Source: an uncultured Spirochaetia bacterium
GTDB lineage: Bacteria > Spirochaetota > Spirochaetia > CAKZLE01
DNA length: 64,000 bases
Direction of reading: 5' to 3'
NCBI GenBank assembly: GCA_937125225.1
Contig: CAKZLE010000035.1
Span: forward strand, 1-64,000
In this document: positions 59,424 through 64,000 of the stretch, one piece after another
Layout of the letters: the number at the start of each line of letters is the position of its first letter
Numbering within the stretch: position 1 is the first letter of the stretch
The notes under the pieces: model-generated
Database searches by the model: none
Told to the model about the DNA's origin: nothing
Seen by the model: the letters and a program-made list of their open reading frames with translations, nothing else
Translations under genes and position numbers: made by a program

Positions 59424-62400
59424 ATGGATAAGAATAAAATCTACTCGAAAATACAGCTCGATCTCATCACTCAGGATATTCTACCAGGTATTCGTAAGAG
59501 AAAGAAGGATATATATATCGAGGGGGTGGAATCACCAGTGACTTCAGTTCTTATTGATGAAATAAGGACCCTTGAATCTGGGAATATATGGGTTGTGTTT
59601 CCTACCTTTGAAGGCGTCAAGAGCACACGAGATGATCTTAGAACTTTTGAAAAGGATTTTATTTTCTATCCATCGACGGAAAAGGAGCTCTACTCGACCA
59701 TTCTAGATAAGAGTATCAATACAGAGGATCAACAGCATCGACTTCATTCGATTCGGGAGAATCCCAAGGTTTCCAAAATCATTCTAACGACCGTAAGAGC
59801 CTTCATATCACCTGTTGTCGAGCCTTCAGGAATTGAAGAGCAGACCCATTCCTTTTCAGTAGGTAAACTTATAGAGCCTGAAAAAATTGCAGACCTACTT
59901 GGTACTGCAGATTTCTTGAGAGTTCCCAGAACAACAGCTCCAGGAGAGTTCAGCATCAGGGGTGAGGTCATAGATCTTTTCTGTATGGATCAGGATCTTC
60001 CGATAAGGATCTTTCTCGATTGGGATAGGATAGAGAACATCGTATTCTATGACCCCATATCTCAAGAATCTGTCAAACATGTCGAAGAGGTTACGGTCTT
60101 CATTGGTTCACAGAACAATGATATGTCTACGATCACCACCTTGAAGAGTTATATAAAGAAAGATGATGTGATCTGCTATATGGGTGATACGAGTATCCTT
60201 ACATCTCAGCAATCTGTCATTACAGAGAGTAAAGCTCGTTTCCCTGCACTTTATAATGAGAATCCTGAACTAATCAGGCCTTCTGATTTACTTCTCGACA
60301 TTGAATCTTTTCAGAAAGATCATGGTCGTAATATTCATTTTCTCGACCTGAAGGGACAGCGTGAAGACCGCTTGAGTTATGTGATGGGTGGACCGAGATC
60401 ATTCTTTGGGAATATCAACTATTTTAGAGAGGAGATAGACTCTCTTCTAGACGAATCCTATGATGTCATCATTTCAGCTGGTTCTAAACTTCAACAGGAG
60501 CGTCTCATCAATATGATTCATGATGAGAGGATCATGGTGTTGGAGGATTCCTTCAGTTCTGGATTCAATCTCCCAAAGAAGAAACTCATAGTGATCTGTG
60601 AGCATGAGATCTTTGGTCGAAGACGTAAGATTCAGAAAGCTCATGTACATTATAAATCTAGTCCTCTTGATTCTTTCATAGATCTTAATCAGGGAGACTT
60701 CGTTGTCCACATCAATTATGGGATAGGACGTTTCACCAAAATAGATAGAATCAAGGCTGGGGGAAAAGAGCGAGACTATATCGATATCGAATATGCGAAT
60801 GAAGATCATATCTTCATTCCTATTGAGCAGGCTAATCTCGTACAAAGGTATATTGGAAGTGAAGGTAAAGCGCCTAGACTCGACACGATCGGTGGTAAAT
60901 CCTGGGAAGGGAGAAAGGCTAAGGCTAGGAAGTCTGCTGAGGATCTTGCTAAAATGCTCATCGAATTATATGCAAAACGGCAACAGACACCTGGTTTTCC
61001 CTTTGCAAAGGATACCGATTGGCAGATCGAGTTCGAGGCTGCTTTTCCCTATGAAGAGACAGAGGATCAGTTGACCTGTATTCAGGATGTGAAGGATGAT
61101 ATGGAAAGCACGCAGACCATGGATCGATTGATCTGTGGTGATGTTGGTTTTGGTAAGACTGAGATCGCTATCAGAGCTGCTTTCAAGGCTGTCATGTCAG
61201 GAAAGCAGGTTGCTCTTCTAGCCCCTACAACAATCCTGGCAGAACAGCATTTTGAAACTCTCAAGGAGCGAATCGGTTCCTATCCCATAGGAATCGGGAT
61301 GCTATCTCGATTCGTTACGAAGAAAGAACAGAAGAAGACCGTTATATCTTTCAATGAACAGAAGCTAGATATACTTGTTGGCACCCATCGTATCATCCAG
61401 AAGGACCTAAATTTCAAGAATCTTGGACTTATGATTGTTGATGAGGAACAACGATTCGGAGTGAAAGATAAGGAGCGAATTAAACAGCTGAGGACAGCTG
61501 TTGATTCATTGGCATTGTCTGCCACACCAATACCTCGTACTCTTTATATGTCCCTCCTGAAGATTCGAGAGATGTCACTTTTAACGACCCCACCTTTCCA
61601 GAGAAGACCGATAAAGACAGTCATAGAGGAATTTGATGAAGAGCTCATAGCTCAGGCTATCAGAAAAGAGGTTGCACGAGGTGGTCAGGTATTCTTCCTC
61701 CATAACAGGATCAGAACTCTTGAAGAGGTTCATATGATGCTCAGAAGGATCGTTCCTGAGATCTCGGTCGATTTTGCCCATGGACAGATGGATGCAATAG
61801 AGATCGAGGAGAAGATGAGGAATTTCGTTCATGGTGCTTATCAGGTCCTTGTGGCTACAACTATCATCGAGAATGGAATAGATATACCGAATGTCAATAC
61901 TATCATCATAGATAGAGCAGATATCTATGGTATTAGCCAGCTCTATCAGTTAAGAGGTAGGGTAGGTCGTTCGAACAAAGAAGCCTATGCTATCCTACTC
62001 TATCCTAGTAGACATGTATTATCTGAGATTGCTATGAAGAGGTTGAAGATACTCTCAGAACATACGAACCTTGGTTCCGGTTTTAAGATCGCAATGAAGG
62101 ATATGGAGATCAGAGGTGCTGGGAATCTGCTTGGACGTGAACAGCATGGGCAGATGTCCGCAGTCGGATTGGATATGTACTTGAGAATACTCGATGAGGC
62201 TATCGCAGATCTGAGTGATCTCCCTACAGATAAGGATCGAGAGGTTTATCTTGATCTTGATTATTCAGGGTATATTCCCGATGAATATATCAAAGACCCT
62301 AGTGTGAAATTCGATATATACAAGAAGATCGCATCTATCTCCTCTCAAGAGAATCTGATGTTATTAGAGGCGGAACTCGAAGATAGATTCGGGAAGATGC

Positions 62401-62678
62401 CTGAAGATATGACTAATCTTCTCTATATTGCTGAATTGAAGATCCTTTGTAAGAGATTATCGATCTTCAGCCTCAAAGAGAGACGTGGTACTGTTTCAGC
62501 AGAGTTCTCAAAAGTTGCAGATATCTCCATAGAGAGGGTTTTGCAACTCATACGTGAGAGTAATGGTCAAGTCACCATCGACCAGAAAACTCCAAATATC
62601 ATGTTGTTAAGGACAGAAGCGGTCTCATTAAAAGATAAATCTTTGTTCATTCTAGAACGATTACAACGATTATTATAA
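59424..62678 (+). CDS. mfd: transcription-repair coupling factor
   Basis: The 1084-residue Mfd removes stalled RNA polymerase and recruits nucleotide excision repair. Domains: a UvrB-like N-terminal part (about 60-330), a CarD-like RNA-polymerase-interaction domain with GDFVVHINYGIGRF (about 420-490), a RecG-like translocase with Walker A ICGDVGFGKTEIA, VDEEQRFG, LSATPIPRTLYM and RGRVGRSNKEAY, and the C-terminal TRCF domain. The start is uncertain: a TTG at 59385 extends it by 13 residues and neither has a good ribosome site. It is a little shorter than E. coli Mfd. Confidence 0.93.
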   Translation: MDKNKIYSKIQLDLITQDILPGIRKRKKDIYIEGVESPVTSVLIDEIRTLESGNIWVVFPTFEGVKSTRDDLRTFEKDFIFYPSTEKELYSTILDKSINTEDQQHRLHSIRENPKVSKIILTTVRAFISPVVEPSGIEEQTHSFSVGKLIEPEKIADLLGTADFLRVPRTTAPGEFSIRGEVIDLFCMDQDLPIRIFLDWDRIENIVFYDPISQESVKHVEEVTVFIGSQNNDMSTITTLKSYIKKDDVICYMGDTSILTSQQSVITESKARFPALYNENPELIRPSDLLLDIESFQKDHGRNIHFLDLKGQREDRLSYVMGGPRSFFGNINYFREEIDSLLDESYDVIISAGSKLQQERLINMIHDERIMVLEDSFSSGFNLPKKKLIVICEHEIFGRRRKIQKAHVHYKSSPLDSFIDLNQGDFVVHINYGIGRFTKIDRIKAGGKERDYIDIEYANEDHIFIPIEQANLVQRYIGSEGKAPRLDTIGGKSWEGRKAKARKSAEDLAKMLIELYAKRQQTPGFPFAKDTDWQIEFEAAFPYEETEDQLTCIQDVKDDMESTQTMDRLICGDVGFGKTEIAIRAAFKAVMSGKQVALLAPTTILAEQHFETLKERIGSYPIGIGMLSRFVTKKEQKKTVISFNEQKLDILVGTHRIIQKDLNFKNLGLMIVDEEQRFGVKDKERIKQLRTAVDSLALSATPIPRTLYMSLLKIREMSLLTTPPFQRRPIKTVIEEFDEELIAQAIRKEVARGGQVFFLHNRIRTLEEVHMMLRRIVPEISVDFAHGQMDAIEIEEKMRNFVHGAYQVLVATTIIENGIDIPNVNTIIIDRADIYGISQLYQLRGRVGRSNKEAYAILLYPSRHVLSEIAMKRLKILSEHTNLGSGFKIAMKDMEIRGAGNLLGREQHGQMSAVGLDMYLRILDEAIADLSDLPTDKDREVYLDLDYSGYIPDEYIKDPSVKFDIYKKIASISSQENLMLLEAELEDRFGKMPEDMTNLLYIAELKILCKRLSIFSLKERRGTVSAEFSKVADISIERVLQLIRESNGQVTIDQKTPNIMLLRTEAVSLKDKSLFILERLQRLL

Positions 62679-62688
62679 GGATTGAGAG

Positions 62689-63372
62689 ATGGAGAATGAA
62701 AAACCAGAAGAAAGAAAGATAAAAAGTTTTGTGATCCGGGGAGGTCGACTGAGTTCACTACAACAGAGAGCAATAGACAACCTCTATGATGAACATGTCA
62801 TTCCCTTTAGCGAGACACCTCTGAACCTTCAAGAACTCTTCTCAAAGTCGCAAAAGACTATCATTGAGATCGGATTCGGGATGGGGGCCACCACGTCGAA
62901 GATTGCTGCAGAATTTCCAGACACCAACTTTATCGGTATCGAAGTTCATCGTCCGGGAATAGGTAAACTTCTCAGTGAGATAGATAATCTGAGATTGAAG
63001 AATCTTAAGATCATCGAACACGATGCAGTCGAGGTCTTGGAAAAGATGATAGAGCCTGAAAGTATTGATGGATTCCATATTTTCTTTCCAGATCCATGGC
63101 CAAAGAAAAAGCATCATAAGAGAAGATTGATTAAAAGTCCCTTCATTAATCTACTCTCTTCCAGATTGAAACAAGGTGGCTATCTCTATTCCGTTACAGA
63201 TTGGGTTCCTTATGCTGAACAGATGTTAGAAGTATATTCAAATGAGAAGATGCTAGAAAATAAATATAAAGAATATGCTTCTCCAATAAGTTGGCGTCCG
63301 AGAACCAAGTTCGAGATGAAGGGATTGAAAAAAGAGCATGAGATCAGAGAACTCTGGTTCACCCGAACATAA
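62689..63372 (+). CDS. trmB: tRNA (guanine-N7-)-methyltransferase
   Basis: The 227-residue Rossmann methyltransferase makes m7G46 in tRNA. SAM is bound at IIEIGFGMGATTSKIA and the RNA-active motif is FFPDPWPKKKHHKRRL. AAGGA precedes the ATG, ten bases after mfd, so the two are co-transcribed. Confidence 0.94.
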   Translation: MENEKPEERKIKSFVIRGGRLSSLQQRAIDNLYDEHVIPFSETPLNLQELFSKSQKTIIEIGFGMGATTSKIAAEFPDTNFIGIEVHRPGIGKLLSEIDNLRLKNLKIIEHDAVEVLEKMIEPESIDGFHIFFPDPWPKKKHHKRRLIKSPFINLLSSRLKQGGYLYSVTDWVPYAEQMLEVYSNEKMLENKYKEYASPISWRPRTKFEMKGLKKEHEIRELWFTRT

Positions 63373-63377
63373 AGAAA

Positions 63378-63400
63378 GGAGCACTTAACAAGTGCCCCTT
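63378..63400. terminator. bidirectional hairpin terminator between trmB and the EF-G-like gene
   Basis: GGAGCACTT and AAGTGCCCC (63378-63386, 63390-63398) pair with one mismatch around AAC. TTAATTGGTT follows on the plus strand and TTTCTTT on the minus, so it could end both convergent genes. Confidence 0.65.
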
Positions 63401-63422
63401 AATTGGTTATATAGTGAAAAAA

Positions 63423-64000
63423 CTATTCTTCTTCAGCTTTTGCCTTTTTGATCACCTCTTCGGCAGCCTTTCCAGATAGAATCTGATAATGATCGAATTC
63501 CAACTCGAAAGAACCAGTGCCTGAAGTCAATGATTTTAGATCGATAGCATATTTGAGCATCTCGGATTGAGGTACTTCTGCTTCAATCACTTGGATACCT
63601 CCACCTACATCTTCTTGTCCATGTACTCGACCACGTTTGCCACTGAGGTCTGAAAGAATATCACCAAGATATGTATCTTCAACAAAGACATGAAGCATCA
63701 TGATAGGTTCAAGGAGCACAGCATTAGCCTTTTCCATCGATGCTCTAAGGGCACCTTTTGCAGCAAGCTTGAAAGCCATCTCAGAACTATCTACAGGGTG
63801 TTCTTTACCATCAATGAGTTCAATACCAATATCTACAAGTGGATAACCGGCTAGGAACCCATCTTCCATAGCTTCGTGTATTCCTTTTTCGATTCCGGGC
63901 ATATATCCCTTTGATACTGATCCACCCTTTATGAGGTTTGCGAAACTGTAGTATTCTCCACGTGGCAGAGGTTTGACATTGAAGATGACTCTTCCATACT
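63423..64000 (-). CDS. elongation factor G-like protein, C-terminal part (runs off the window)
   Basis: The frame is open to the right edge; only about 192 C-terminal residues are seen. They cover domains IV and V: VIFNVKPLPRGEYYSFANLIKGG (starting about residue 4 of the visible part), GYMPGIEKGIHEAM, the hinge DLSGKRGRVHGQE and the end FELEFDHYQILSGK. The lack of the usual IVGGVIPxEYIPAV pattern and the SLTSGTGSFELEFDHYQILSG end suggest an EF-G-like paralog (EF-G2 type) rather than the main translocase. An internal ATG at 63902 is not the start. Confidence 0.85.
   Translation of the reverse strand, partial: YGRVIFNVKPLPRGEYYSFANLIKGGSVSKGYMPGIEKGIHEAMEDGFLAGYPLVDIGIELIDGKEHPVDSSEMAFKLAAKGALRASMEKANAVLLEPIMMLHVFVEDTYLGDILSDLSGKRGRVHGQEDVGGGIQVIEAEVPQSEMLKYAIDLKSLTSGTGSFELEFDHYQILSGKAAEEVIKKAKAEEE

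Noticed and set aside
1-64000. CRISPR arrays, IS elements, prophage genes, rRNA and tRNA genes
   Set aside because: I saw no regular spaced repeats, transposase or integrase motifs, and no tRNA-like cloverleaf in the short intergenic regions.

Overview
The window is a gene-dense chromosomal segment of a low-to-moderate GC, probably anaerobic bacterium. I infer a spirochaete (Spirochaetota), with moderate confidence. The reasons are the overall gene style, the odd single-TM and membrane-anchored proteins, an EF-G-like paralog and the MurE motif; no rRNA or single-copy marker in the window settles it. There is no sign of a phage, insertion sequence, CRISPR array, rRNA or tRNA gene.

Region 1 (1-6.5 kb) holds a DUF502 membrane protein, a small secreted beta-rich protein, a minus-strand cluster (coiled-coil membrane protein, PfkB sugar kinase, PAP2 phosphatase) and two fold-type II PLP enzymes (threonine-synthase-like and a cysteine-synthase-like protein). 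Region 2 (6.6-22.4 kb) is one long plus-strand operon for anaerobic purine breakdown: YgfK, SsnA, YgeY, a three-subunit xanthine-dehydrogenase-type enzyme (XdhA-C-B), an 8-oxoguanine-deaminase-like amidohydrolase, YgfM, XdhD and the YgeW carbamoyltransferase, closed by a clear terminator. Region 3 (22.4-28 kb) is a signalling island: a REC-HD-GYP response regulator, an ICMT-like membrane protein, a very large membrane histidine kinase with a C-terminal GNAT-like domain, and a short-chain dehydrogenase.

Region 4 (28-39.5 kb) completes the purine theme. A purine permease and adenine deaminase are divergently transcribed. A FecCD-type ABC importer follows, which could carry molybdate or tungstate. 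A tightly overlapping minus-strand cassette then encodes the machinery for the labile-selenium molybdenum cofactor: YqeC, an XdhC-YqeB fusion, a cysteine-desulfurase-like protein, SelD, a DUF3343 protein and YedF. Regions 2 and 4 look like two halves of one physiology: import purines, deaminate them, feed (hypo)xanthine into selenium-dependent molybdenum hydroxylases, and break down the products. A repeated operator-like motif (two TGTTGC units 10 bp apart) sits at the ygfK promoter and in the ade/permease divergent promoter, suggesting one shared regulator.

Region 5 (39.6-64 kb) is housekeeping: proAB, a glycosyltransferase-like protein and a cell-wall amidase on the plus strand; a ten-gene minus-strand operon (membrane-anchored shikimate-kinase-like protein, aroC, nitrilase, murE, ddl, dinB, trmL, proC, serS, nicotinate phosphoribosyltransferase); then dgt, nrdR, an ACT-domain protein, a 54-residue ORF, a THEP1-like NTPase, a queuosine-precursor transporter, an inositol-monophosphatase-like protein, mfd, trmB and the C-terminal part of an EF-G-like GTPase that runs off the right edge.
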